In this document: positions 52,516 through 60,042 of the stretch, piece by piece
Numbering within the stretch: the stretch's first letter is position 1
Layout: the number at the start of each line of letters is the position of its first letter
Source of the DNA: Sporosarcina trichiuri
GTDB lineage: Bacteria; Bacillota; Bacilli; Bacillales_A; Planococcaceae
Length of the DNA stretch: 64,000 nucleotides
Direction of reading: 5' to 3'
NCBI RefSeq assembly: GCF_030406775.1
Contig: NZ_CP129119.1
Location: forward strand, 2,883,501 to 2,947,500
Notes under the pieces: model-generated
Told to the model about the DNA's origin: nothing
The model's database searches: none
Seen by the model: the letters and a program-made list of their open reading frames with translations, nothing else
Translations under genes and position numbers: made by a program

Positions 52516-52947
52516 ATGAATCCGAAACCCGACAAACTGGCGGCTGCCTACCAGAGTACGTTCGACAGATTGGCGGTCTACCTGCTGGCGGTCTTCCTGT
52601 CGCCTTTGCTGTTCGGCGCCTGCATTGCGCTCTATTCGTTATTGGTGTTTGACGACTCCTGGAGTTTCGGGCCGACCGCTTTGGTGACGGCGGTGTATTC
52701 CCTGCCGTTCTTTCTGTTCCTTGCGCTGCCCGTCGCCCTGTTCATTGACTTCTCTCCGAAGACCAGGCAGCGATCCCGCAAGATGAAAATCCCTTTCTAT
52801 GCCGGTGCCGGCTGTCTGGCCGGACTCCTCGGTGCGGTCATATTCGGTGAATTGTTTTCCGGAATCGACTTAGGGATCTATGGGATCGTGGGCGGCCTGT
52901 CGTATTTCGGTGTATTGGAATTGTTCAAGCTGATCTTTCATAAATGA
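52516..52947 (+). CDS. four-helix membrane protein of unknown function
   Basis: 143 residues with four hydrophobic segments (18-42, ~52-78, ~95-112, ~118-138) and one basic loop (SPKTRQRSRKMK). ATG 52516 follows GGAGAGGAG. 21 nt after the previous gene, so co-transcribed. No family recognised. Confidence 0.6.
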   Translation: MNPKPDKLAAAYQSTFDRLAVYLLAVFLSPLLFGACIALYSLLVFDDSWSFGPTALVTAVYSLPFFLFLALPVALFIDFSPKTRQRSRKMKIPFYAGAGCLAGLLGAVIFGELFSGIDLGIYGIVGGLSYFGVLELFKLIFHK

Positions 52948-52993
52948 AGAAGCAGCGGGCAAGATGAAACACATCGAGTCCCAGATTTGAGAG

Positions 52994-53212
52994 GTGATTA
53001 TCCTGTCACAAGAAAAGAAATCACTAGCACTTGCCAAGCTGATTCCGCTTTACTTGGTTATCTTCACCGTCTGTTATTCGGGGACGATGCTGCTGAAGTA
53101 TGTGACTCACGGTGAAATGACCTGGGTCCGCACAGCTGTCCTCATGCTCGTCATCAGCAGTCTCGTTGTGATCCTGAATCGGTTGCCGGGCAAATCGGCG
53201 GACCGCAAGTAG
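52994..53212 (+). CDS. small two-helix membrane protein
   Basis: About 70 residues: SQEKKSLALAKL, two hydrophobic helices and a basic end (LPGKSADRK). The start is uncertain: GTG 52994 overlaps the GAGAGG site, while a CTG at 53003 is at ideal distance from it and would be a rare start codon. No family recognised. Confidence 0.5.
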   Translation: MIILSQEKKSLALAKLIPLYLVIFTVCYSGTMLLKYVTHGEMTWVRTAVLMLVISSLVVILNRLPGKSADRK

Positions 53213-53249
53213 TTTGTTGAAAGTGCATAACTGAAAAGGCGGTGGGTTC

Positions 53250-53444
53250 TTGAAGAGGAAAGTGATCAATACATCAGAGTCCATCTTGGTCGTCAGTTCG
53301 TTCCTGATGATTCTGTTCATTTCAAAGTTTCTTGTCTTCATTCCGAGCTTGGAGTACGTATTTGAACGGGGAACGCTATGGTATGTGTTCCCGTTCCTCA
53401 CGATGATTCTCGCGCTGCATTCGTTTTCAAATCGGGAAACCTGA
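53250..53444 (+). CDS. small two-helix membrane protein
   Basis: 64 residues with two hydrophobic helices (~9-32 and ~42-58). TTG 53250 follows GGCGGTGGG. AT-rich compared with neighbours. No family recognised; 37 nt after the preceding gene. Confidence 0.5.
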   Translation: MKRKVINTSESILVVSSFLMILFISKFLVFIPSLEYVFERGTLWYVFPFLTMILALHSFSNRET

Positions 53445-53496
53445 AGTCTTCATTGTGGAGGTATTAGAGCTTTAAACTGAAAAGGGAGGAAGACAA

Positions 53497-53772
53497 ATGG
53501 AGGCACTTATGTTAGCTGGATGGACGCCTATCCTGCTGGCTGGCATTGTGGCGATGGGTCTTGTCATCGCCCTGTCGCGGAAACTGTCCAGACCGCTATT
53601 CTTCAAAATCACGTTGGGAATTGCCGTGCTGTGCGTTTCAGCTTTCTTCATCAGCATGATCGTTATTGGCGGCTGGGAAGGGATGGGCTACTCGTTCTTG
53701 GCGGGTGCGGCCCTTCTCGGAACAATAGTCGGCATGGCTGTCGGTGCTGCTTCTGACAGGAGCGGCTCCTAA
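53497..53772 (+). CDS. YesK-like membrane protein
   Basis: 91 residues with three hydrophobic segments; GWTPILLAGIVAMGLVIALSR and GWEGMGYSFLAGAALLGTIVGM resemble the Bacillus YesK family, whose function is unknown. ATG 53497 follows GGGAGG. Its TAA stop shares a base with the next ATG (TAATG), so translation is coupled. Confidence 0.6.
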   Translation: MEALMLAGWTPILLAGIVAMGLVIALSRKLSRPLFFKITLGIAVLCVSAFFISMIVIGGWEGMGYSFLAGAALLGTIVGMAVGAASDRSGS

Positions 53773-54014
53773 TGATCTTTTTCCGGAAGATGACAGCATC
53801 GGAGAAACGAACTGCCGCCAAAGGGTATCAGACTGGCTTTCTGATCTATCTGCTTTTGACATTCGCCAATTATTTCTATTTCCTGCTGACAGACCAGGCA
53901 CTCCTTTCTCCAGGCATCTTGTTTTGGGCAGGACTGCTGGGGGCTTTCGGCTATGAAGCGATATTGAATTTCAAACAACGACGGCGCAAGGCTGCTGGTA
54001 CCTCGGATAAGTGA
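53772..54014 (+). CDS. small membrane protein, coupled to the YesK-like gene
   Basis: 80 residues: a basic N-terminus (FFRKMTASEKRTAAK), two hydrophobic helices (~20-40, ~46-62) and a basic tail (KQRRRKAAG). ATG overlaps the previous stop by one base. No family recognised; pairing suggests a complex with the YesK-like protein. Confidence 0.55.
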   Translation: MIFFRKMTASEKRTAAKGYQTGFLIYLLLTFANYFYFLLTDQALLSPGILFWAGLLGAFGYEAILNFKQRRRKAAGTSDK

Positions 54015-54058
54015 AACTGTCAGACAAATGGCCGATCATCGGCAGAAGGGAGTGTACC

Positions 54059-54343
54059 ATGCCAAAAACCATTCCGGGAAAGATCACCACTGTCTTGCTA
54101 CTACTTTTTTTCGTCCAGTTTGCGATCGGGGGGTACTATCTCTTCACCGCCCCGCTGATGGCACTTGTGGTCATTTTGGCAACCGGACTCATCATGGGCC
54201 TCATCTTTCTGATCATAGGTACGATCGGAGCTGTGTTTGAAGATGGAAGCCGAAAAACAGTACCGCTGATTGTTGCGGGGATCGGTGCGGTGGAACTGAT
54301 CCTCTTCCTATCCGTCCAGTTCGGCTTTTCGTTCGGGGGATGA
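54059..54343 (+). CDS. three-helix membrane protein of unknown function
   Basis: 94 residues with three hydrophobic segments and one charged loop (FEDGSRKT). ATG 54059 follows AGAAGGGAG; the frame upstream to 54011 lies over the end of the previous gene and lacks a site. Last of the block that starts at the 52149 promoter element. Confidence 0.55.
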   Translation: MPKTIPGKITTVLLLLFFVQFAIGGYYLFTAPLMALVVILATGLIMGLIFLIIGTIGAVFEDGSRKTVPLIVAGIGAVELILFLSVQFGFSFGG

Positions 54344-54463
54344 GCTTTATCCTATATGGATGTTCAATACATGTTTAGGAGTGGGTGTGGTAAAATAGTA
54401 TGTGCAGCGATATACAGCGGATGGGCGGTTCGGCACTCCCTTAATGGAAAGGGGGTGTTAATT

Positions 54464-54574
54464 ATGATGACATTCGATGCCATGAATATGCTCTTTCAAT
54501 TTGGTATATTCTTAGCCACAAGCTTAACAGCAGTGGTGGCGATCATCGCGATTGTCATCAAGACAAAAAAGTAA
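54464..54574 (+). CDS. putative holin-like type I toxin
   Basis: A 36-residue membrane peptide, MMTFDAMNMLFQFGIFLATSL then a hydrophobic run and KTKK. The plan T-F-D/E-A-x-x-x-x-F-x-F-G-x-F, one helix and a lysine end matches the holin-like toxins of Bacillales type I toxin-antitoxin pairs (TxpA/BsrG class). ATG 54464 has AAAGGGGGTG six nt upstream, an unusually strong site. A TGGTAAAAT extended -10 lies near 54389, leaving a leader of about 60 nt. The gene ends inside a terminator stem. An antisense RNA over the 3' end would be the expected antitoxin; its promoter could not be fixed. Confidence 0.75.
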   Translation: MMTFDAMNMLFQFGIFLATSLTAVVAIIAIVIKTKK

Positions 54575-54620
54575 CCTCCCTCCGCTACCCGCTAAGTAGA
54601 TGAGATGGTTACTTTTTTTG
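54571..54620 (+). terminator. terminator of the holin-like toxin
   Basis: GTAACC (54571) pairs with GGTTAC (54607-54612), with imperfect pairing between, followed by seven Ts. The same sequence occurs in decayed form at 50272-50313. Confidence 0.8.
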
Positions 54621-54671
54621 TCCACTCTTTACCTCTGGCCAACCGCACTTCCTGCGGATGTCAGCTGCATT

Positions 54672-54700
54672 GACCGAGTGTTGACGCACTCGGTCTTTCT
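54672..54700 (+). terminator. second terminator-like hairpin downstream of the toxin
   Basis: A perfect 9-bp stem GACCGAGTG/CACTCGGTC with a 6-nt loop and TTTCTT. No open frame ends just before it, so it may end an unannotated small RNA or back up the first terminator. Confidence 0.6.
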
Positions 54701-54709
54701 TAGTATATG

Positions 54710-54734
54710 TTCAGTATAACACACTTATACTGAA
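54710..54734. repeat. 25-bp palindrome with perfect 10-bp arms
   Basis: TTCAGTATAA-CACAC-TTATACTGAA. No T-run, so not a terminator. Each strand contains a TATACT -10-like hexamer, so it could be an operator or a pair of back-to-back promoters facing the toxin and the VOC gene. The rest of 54735-54862 shows nothing clear. Confidence 0.6.
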
Positions 54735-54862
54735 GATACATGCCCTAGTCATTAGATGAGAAATCATGATGTTTTGTAAATATGGGTAAAGGTCGAGAGA
54801 TACAACATGCATTGTAGAGTGAAGTCGGTCGTTTTTTAAAGAAGTTGGGAAGGAATGAATCT

Positions 54863-55258
54863 ATGCAACAAGGTATGCTGCACCATATCGAACTGTATGT
54901 TTCCGATCTTACACGTTCCGTTGAATTTTGGGGCTGGTTTCTGGAGGAACTGGGCTACGAGCTGTATCAGGAGTGGGACGCGGGGAGGAGCTGGCGGCTG
55001 GGCGGGACGTATCTTGTCTTTGTGCAGGCGGAGGACCGGTACTTGGATGTTCCGTATCACCGAAAGCGGGTCGGTCTGAACCACTTGGCGTTCTGGGCGG
55101 ACTCCCGGGCGCATGTCGATGCGCTGACAAATCAGCTCCGGGAAAGGGGTGTGCCGATTTTGTATGAATCTGCCCATCCGTATGCCGGAGGGAACTCGCA
55201 TTACGCCGTCTATTTCGAAGATCCGGATCGGATGAAAGTGGAATTGGTGGCGCCGTAA
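54863..55258 (+). CDS. VOC-family (glyoxalase/bleomycin-resistance fold) protein
   Basis: 131 residues, two beta-alpha-beta-beta-beta modules. Probable metal ligands: His8 (MLHHIELYV), His74 (GLNHLAFW) and Glu127 (MKVELVAP). YFEDPDRMKVEL is the usual end. Could be a glyoxalase, dioxygenase or drug-binding protein; unlike the gene at 44518 it lacks FosB marks. ATG 54863 has GGAAGGAATG upstream; the earlier frame to 54845 has no site. Confidence 0.75.
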   Translation: MQQGMLHHIELYVSDLTRSVEFWGWFLEELGYELYQEWDAGRSWRLGGTYLVFVQAEDRYLDVPYHRKRVGLNHLAFWADSRAHVDALTNQLRERGVPILYESAHPYAGGNSHYAVYFEDPDRMKVELVAP

Positions 55259-55313
55259 AAGTGTATTTGGCAGATATTTTTCATAGAGAAAACAGAAGCG
55301 AGGAGGTGAGCGC

Positions 55314-55517
55314 ATGGAAAACAAATGGTATGCGGTGTATGCATTGATACTCGGGATTGTTTCGTTTTTTACGGGGGAACTCGTCACATTCATCATGCTC
55401 GGATTTATTCTGATGGCGTTGATCAACATTAATACGACTCTGAAACGGAACGCGGAGCGAACGGCCGCCTCGCCCATGCAGAATCCGCTTTCTCAAGACG
55501 GGGGTGATGGACCATGA
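55314..55517 (+). CDS. small two-helix membrane protein
   Basis: 67 residues: two adjoining hydrophobic helices (6-24, ~25-40) and a polar tail (KRNAERTAASPMQN). ATG 55314 follows GAGGAGGTG, an excellent site. The stop overlaps the next start (ATGA). No family recognised. Confidence 0.6.
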   Translation: MENKWYAVYALILGIVSFFTGELVTFIMLGFILMALININTTLKRNAERTAASPMQNPLSQDGGDGP

Positions 55518-55943
55518 TGATTCCGACAGTGCTTTACATCCTGCTTACCCCTGTCGCTGCCTATGCAGGCGGCCTGCTCGCATACCTATTGACGTTGCGC
55601 GTCGTATGGGGGGGAGCCGATCGGAACGGAGCTCGGTCTCGTCATGTACTGGGGAGCTGCTGTTTATTCGGTCATGGTGCCGGTTTACTTTGTGCTGATG
55701 TATGTGCTGGCCCGCCGGTCTCGCCGTCGGCTGCTTGCCCGTTCTCTGACATTCGGCTTTCTGGTTTCGCTTGTACCTGGGCTGCTTCTGTTCCTTCCTT
55801 TTGGTCCAGAGGCCATGCTGTCAGCGGAATCTGCCCTCGTTGTCGTTGCGTTCTGTACGGCGGGTCTCCTATTCGGCTTGTGCAGCTGGGCATATTGGAC
55901 ATATCTTAACAGGTTTGTTGGGCAGACAGAGGAGGGAGTATGA
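55514..55943 (+). pseudogene. membrane-protein gene interrupted at a G7 run
   Basis: The frame from ATG 55514 reads IPTVLYILLTPVAAYAGGLLAYLLTLRVVWGG and then, after seven Gs at 55608-55614, turns into improbable sequence. Skipping one base there restores EPIGTELGLVMYWGAAVYSVMVPVYFVLMYVL... through two more helices to the stop at 55941-55943, giving a ~142-residue four- or five-helix protein. A one-base change in the G-run, whether mutation, read error or phase variation, explains it. Coupled to the previous gene by ATGA. No family recognised. Confidence 0.68.
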
Positions 55944-55946
55944 CAG

Positions 55947-56411
55947 ATGGGATACATTCAAAACCTACGCAAGCTCGTCGGGCAGGAATCGCTGCTGACG
56001 GTGGGTTGCGGCGTGATCATCGAACAGGACAGGAAGATCTTGCTGCAGCACCGGACCGATGAGGACAACTGGTGCATTCCGGGCGGCATCATGGAACTCG
56101 GAGAGACATTCGAGGAGACCGCCATCCGGGAAACAAAGGAGGAGACGGGATTGTTCATTGGGGATCTGACACTCTTCGGACTCTACTCGGGGCCGTCCTG
56201 TTTCGTCACCTACCCGAATGGCGACCAAACCTACAGCATCCAGGTGATTTTCAAGTCGATGGCTTACACGGGACGGTTGCATGAGGCGGATCCGGAAAGC
56301 CGAGCGCATCGCTTTTTCGGCAAGGACGAATTGCCGGGCAATCTGAATCCGAGGCAGCGGCAGTTCATCGAGGATTGGGCTGAGGGAATTGCTCTTCCTG
56401 TTATCGGATGA
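55947..56411 (+). CDS. NUDIX hydrolase
   Basis: 154 residues with a complete NUDIX box GGIMELGETFEETAIRETKEETG (~48-70), N-terminal YIQNLRKLVGQESLLTVG and LYSGPSCFVTYPNGDQTYSIQVIF. The start and these strings are typical of a Firmicutes NUDIX subgroup of unknown substrate. ATG 55947 follows GGAGGGAG, three nt after the broken membrane gene. A shared terminator follows. Confidence 0.85.
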   Translation: MGYIQNLRKLVGQESLLTVGCGVIIEQDRKILLQHRTDEDNWCIPGGIMELGETFEETAIRETKEETGLFIGDLTLFGLYSGPSCFVTYPNGDQTYSIQVIFKSMAYTGRLHEADPESRAHRFFGKDELPGNLNPRQRQFIEDWAEGIALPVIG

Positions 56412-56435
56412 TTGGATACATATTAAAGTAAAAAC

Positions 56436-56472
56436 AAGCCTGGACGGAGAGCTGCTCCCGTCCAGGCTTTTT
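56436..56472. terminator. bidirectional terminator NUDIX / ABC exporter operon
   Basis: AAGCCTGGACGG pairs with CCGTCCAGGCTT (12 bp); five As lie to the left and five Ts to the right, ending both converging transcripts. Confidence 0.85.
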
Positions 56473-56481
56473 CCATGGGAG

Positions 56482-56565
56482 TCACCCGCCGATCAGCAGC
56501 TTCGCTGCGAGCACAATGGCAATCCCTACGGCAACTCCAACGATCAGTTTCAAGATGCTTTTCAA
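56482..56565 (-). CDS. 27-residue membrane peptide downstream of the ABC permease
   Basis: LKSILKLIVGVAVGIAIVLAAKLLIGG (read in two halves: a basic start and one hydrophobic helix). TTG 56565 has GGAGG seven nt upstream; an ATG at 56580 in frame would add five residues but overlaps that site. It starts 22 nt after the permease stop and ends before the operon terminator. So short a gene needs direct proof, but the ribosome site and position are good. Confidence 0.5.
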   Translation of the reverse strand: MKSILKLIVGVAVGIAIVLAAKLLIGG

Positions 56566-56587
56566 TTCTCTTCCTCCCATTCGTTAC

Positions 56588-57298
56588 TCAGTCTGTCAGG
56601 CGTTGTTTGTACAGGGAAATGGCCGCGAGGGAGGCGGCGATCCCCCAGGCGAGGATGATGGCGAGCTGCGGCAGCACCCCGGTCATCCCCGTACCGTTTT
56701 CTACTGCAATGCCGATTTCAAGCAGTTGGATATTCGGCAAGTACGTTGCAGCTTTCAATACGGGATACTGTTCAGCGAACGCTGGCAGCAGCGTGCCAAA
56801 GGAGAAAAGGACGAACACGGGCGTGACATACAGCGACGCTTCCATCACCGTTTTCGCGAACAGTCCGAGCATCGTTCCGAGTGCGATGTAGAACACGCTG
56901 GAGACCAGGATGGCGACCGTGATGATACCGATATTGGCCGGACGATAGTCGCCGAGAAGGAGACTCAGCACGATAGACACGAGCGTCAACGACAGGGACA
57001 GCAGGCTTTTCCCGATCAGGATCTCCGACGTGCTTGCAGGAGACAGCATCAGACCCCGGAGCGTGTTCTTCTCCTTTTCTTCTGCGATAAGGCAGCTTTG
57101 GACGAAGGCTGCGACCATGGCGAACGACATGTTGATGACCATGTAATGAGTCTCGATTGTGCCGCCGGTGCCCATCCGGCTGAAGAACGCAGCGAGGACA
57201 GGCGGCAGGAAGATGATGATGGATACAGCCAGGTTGCGGGAAAAGTCCTTGTAGTCTTTCATGAAGATGGCGTGGATCCGTTTAAAAGAAAGCGTCAT
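56588..57298 (-). CDS. ABC-2 type exporter permease
   Basis: A 236-residue membrane subunit with six hydrophobic segments and the ABC-2 pattern: cytosolic amphipathic start (FKRIHAIFMKDYKDFSRN), then AEEKEKNTLRGLMLSPASTSEILIGKSL, the coupling-helix region. Likely exports a drug, lipid, Na+ or peptide. It overlaps the ATPase gene by ATGA at 57295-57298. Encoded with a cognate ATPase, a 27-residue peptide and, upstream, an unusual LytTR regulator. Confidence 0.85.
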   Translation of the reverse strand: MTLSFKRIHAIFMKDYKDFSRNLAVSIIIFLPPVLAAFFSRMGTGGTIETHYMVINMSFAMVAAFVQSCLIAEEKEKNTLRGLMLSPASTSEILIGKSLLSLSLTLVSIVLSLLLGDYRPANIGIITVAILVSSVFYIALGTMLGLFAKTVMEASLYVTPVFVLFSFGTLLPAFAEQYPVLKAATYLPNIQLLEIGIAVENGTGMTGVLPQLAIILAWGIAASLAAISLYKQRLTD

Positions 57299-58143
57299 GC
57301 GAGTTTCCTCCCTGTCACTTGAATGAAAATATCACCGAGTGTCGGCTCGTTTGAATGGATCGATTCGATCTGATCCTGCTGCATGTAGTCGAACAGCTGC
57401 TGGGCTCCGGCGGCACCTGCCGGCAGGATCAGGGATGTGCCGTTTTTCAGTTCGGCGGTCAAAGTGGCATCCGAAAATCGCTTTTTCAATTCGTTCGGTG
57501 AACCAATCAGCTGGATGCTGCCGTTGTTAAGGAAGGCGACACGGTCACACAGTGTTTCCGCTTCCGACATGTCATGCGTTGTCAGGAAGATGGTCGTGCC
57601 GCGTTCATTCAGCGCCCGCAGGCCGTCATAGATGTGCATCGTATTCACCGGGTCGAGCGCTGACGTCGGCTCATCGAGGAACAGCAACTCCGGTTCATGC
57701 AGAAGGGCTCTGGCGAGAACCACCCGCTGCGTCATCCCTTTCGACAGGGCGGAGACCCGCTTGTGCTGATCCTGCTGCAGCTGGACCGCGGCCAGGACGC
57801 GGGTGATCTGTGTACGGGGGACATCGTACAAATCGCAGTACAGCTTCAGATTATCGTGGATGGACAATCGGCCATAGAGCCCGCTGTTGTCCGTCAGCAC
57901 CCCGAACCGCTTCCGGTTTGCCGGTTGTTTCAGACATTGCACGGATTCATCGAATACGGTCGCTGATCCGGCTGTCGGCGCAAGCTGGCCGGTCAGGATC
58001 TTGATGGTGGTCGTCTTGCCGGAACCGCTCGGCCCGAGAAAGCCGAAAATCTCACCCCGTTTCACTTGGAAGGTAACGTCAGCGAGAGCGGTTTCATTGC
58101 CAAACCGTTTCTCCACTTGCTGCAAATCAATAATGTTTTCCAT
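57295..58143 (-). CDS. ABC exporter ATPase
   Basis: 282 residues with intact nucleotide-binding motifs: Walker A GPSGSGKTTT (~38-47), signature LSKGMTQRV, Walker B LLFLDEPTSALD and the switch His in TTHDMSEAE. About 60 residues follow the core, common in drug- or peptide-export ATPases. The second of two close ATGs (58143, six nt after AAAGGAGG) is the better start; that at 58149 abuts the site. Probably dimerises to power the ABC-2 permease. Expression may be controlled by the LytTR protein encoded upstream. Confidence 0.9.
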   Translation of the reverse strand: MENIIDLQQVEKRFGNETALADVTFQVKRGEIFGFLGPSGSGKTTTIKILTGQLAPTAGSATVFDESVQCLKQPANRKRFGVLTDNSGLYGRLSIHDNLKLYCDLYDVPRTQITRVLAAVQLQQDQHKRVSALSKGMTQRVVLARALLHEPELLFLDEPTSALDPVNTMHIYDGLRALNERGTTIFLTTHDMSEAETLCDRVAFLNNGSIQLIGSPNELKKRFSDATLTAELKNGTSLILPAGAAGAQQLFDYMQQDQIESIHSNEPTLGDIFIQVTGRKLA

Positions 58144-58322
58144 TTTCATCCTCCTTTGTACTCGAGCGCCATGCGCTGTCTGTACATCCAGATTACGATG
58201 AACCCGGAAAGCCCACAGCATTTTTGGCATCAGAAGAGCTGTGGTGAGGGTGAATGGTGCCTATGAGTGCTGAATGGAGCAAGAATGATAGTGAAGAAAC
58301 TGGCTTATAGCAGAAGAGATGA

Positions 58323-58342
58323 ATTATTTCCGGGGAAATAAT
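58323..58342. repeat. 20-bp palindrome between the LytTR gene and the ABC operon
   Basis: ATTATTTCC-GG-GGAAATAAT, perfect 9-bp arms, 24 nt past the regulator stop and ~180 nt before the exporter start. No T-run. It may be an operator, or a weak hairpin stop for the regulator transcript. In 58150-58300 I also see a CCACAGC/GCTGTGG hairpin but no clear promoter. Confidence 0.5.
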
Positions 58343-58365
58343 CGGTTTTTCTGCACGATTCGCTA

Positions 58366-59358
58366 TTATTTCAGGCCAAGCATCTCTTTCAGCTCGGTCA
58401 TTTTCGATTTGGAGAGAGGGATGGTCGTTTTTGTCGGATCATCGAGGATCAGACTGTAACTGTTCCGTGTCCATGTGATCACTTCCCGCACTTTCTGCAG
58501 GTTCACCAAATAGGAACGATGGCAGCGGAAGAAACCGAATGGCAGCAGCCGTTCCTCCAATTCGCTGAGTGTGAACGTACTGGGAAACTGTTCTCCCTTT
58601 ATATGTAAGTGTGTCAGCCCGTCACTGCTTTCGATATAGTCGATTTCCGGCGGGTTGAACAGCACCAGTTTTTCGTTCACCTTGGTCGGGATCTTTTCGA
58701 ACCGGACGGTGAGCGCAGAAGGCGTGAGGTCGTCCTCCGGTTCCGCTTCGTCCGTGCCCAGTTCAATCATGTGCAGGCCGGTTTCGTCCAATTTATAGAC
58801 GCGGTCTGCTGCAGTGACTGCACTTTCCAGATTTCCCGTCAGGATCAGTACCGTTTTCTCCTCCTGCCGCAGCTGCTGAAGAGCCCGGTGGTACAGCCGC
58901 TTCGATTCCAGATCGATATTCTGATCGGGTTCTTCAAATATGAAGACGGCGGGGTCCTGAACGAGCAGACAGGCGAGCTGGACCCGCTTCTTTTCCGAGA
59001 AGGAAAGCGTGCTGATCTTCTCGTTCTGCCGGTCTTCCAGCTGCATGGCCCGAAGAATGTCCGGGATCTTTTGAACGGAGCCGTGCAGCTGTCGGATGAA
59101 GCGGAGCATCTCCTTGACGGTCAGCCGTTCATACAGACCCGTCGGCAGGAAAAAGAAACCGGCCGGTCTGTTTACTTCGAGTTTCAGTTCCCCATGGGTA
59201 AGACTGCTTCGTCCGCTCAGCAGGTCCAGCAGTTCCTCCCGCACATTCACACTCGATTGGATAGCGGTTACTTCTCCCGGCGTGAGGGCCAGATCGAAAG
59301 GCGGAAACAGGACGGTATCGTGCTTACGCTTTTCCGCCTGTATGAATTCAACAGTCAT
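58366..59358 (-). CDS. degenerate ABC ATPase fused to a LytTR DNA-binding domain
   Basis: 330 residues. Residues 1-200 follow an ABC ATPase fold, but Walker A is missing (IQSSVNVREELL where GxxGxGKS should be), the signature is LSFSEKKR and the switch His is absent, while Walker B survives as AVFIFEEP. Residues ~228-328 are a LytTR domain with FRCHRSYLVNLQKV (277-290). It thus looks like a transcription regulator whose sensor is an inactive ATPase able to mimic or pair with a real one. ATG 59358 follows GGAGG. It lies directly upstream of an ABC-2 exporter operon, its likely target. Confidence 0.82.
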   Translation of the reverse strand: MTVEFIQAEKRKHDTVLFPPFDLALTPGEVTAIQSSVNVREELLDLLSGRSSLTHGELKLEVNRPAGFFFLPTGLYERLTVKEMLRFIRQLHGSVQKIPDILRAMQLEDRQNEKISTLSFSEKKRVQLACLLVQDPAVFIFEEPDQNIDLESKRLYHRALQQLRQEEKTVLILTGNLESAVTAADRVYKLDETGLHMIELGTDEAEPEDDLTPSALTVRFEKIPTKVNEKLVLFNPPEIDYIESSDGLTHLHIKGEQFPSTFTLSELEERLLPFGFFRCHRSYLVNLQKVREVITWTRNSYSLILDDPTKTTIPLSKSKMTELKEMLGLK

Positions 59359-59598
59359 TGTACGTTCCTCCTGGTTACATCAGTCTCTATCGGCATTATA
59401 ACAGTTCGGGAGACAGTGGAGGATTACCTGAAGACTTTTTTTGCAAATTACAGAAAGTACAGCAAACATACTGGAAGGATATGTTACAATAGGGATAGAC
59501 TGAATTGTTTGTAATAGAGTATATATAAATTGTACCTGCCTGACCCATAGACACAGGCAGATCAGGGAGGGCCAACTTTTAGGGAGGGGCTGAAGCTG

Positions 59599-60012
59599 AT
59601 GAGAGAGCGGGACGAAGAGCAGCCATACAACGATTTGATGGGGGATATCCTGAAGAGGCATCGGGAAGAGGGCGGCATGGAAAATTTGAAAGGCAGAGGG
59701 AAACCGCTCTCCCGCGAGTATTTCTCAGGGGATACGCTGCAGCATTTCCAGCGGATTGCGAAAGAGGCAGGCTACAAACCGCACTGGCTCGAATTGCAGG
59801 ATGAAATTCGGGAGGACGTACGGCTGCTGGCGGAGTACATGTCTGCTGGTATTGCAGTGGACATGGATGAACGGATCACTGACATCAACCGTAAACTCGC
59901 CAAGTACAATCGCGCTTGTCCGAGACCGATGCAGAAAGGGCCGGTCACGCTGGCCACTGTCTATCAGGCAGCAGAACGGCTTAAACTGGAAGAGGGGCAG
60001 TTGGATGGGTGA
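59599..60012 (+). CDS. DUF1992 (DnaJ-like C28 conserved domain) protein
   Basis: 137 residues, soluble. NDLMGDILKRHREEGGMENLKGRGKPLS and AKEAGYKPHWLELQDEIRED match the DUF1992 domain found in vertebrate DNAJC28 and many Bacilli; function unknown. There is no J domain. ATG 59599 follows GGGAGGGG. A TGTTACAAT extended -10 near 59485 could drive it. Followed 30 nt later by a small membrane gene. Confidence 0.78.
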   Translation: MRERDEEQPYNDLMGDILKRHREEGGMENLKGRGKPLSREYFSGDTLQHFQRIAKEAGYKPHWLELQDEIREDVRLLAEYMSAGIAVDMDERITDINRKLAKYNRACPRPMQKGPVTLATVYQAAERLKLEEGQLDG

Positions 60013-60042
60013 TAAAAGAACGAATGAGGAGAGTGACCAGGA

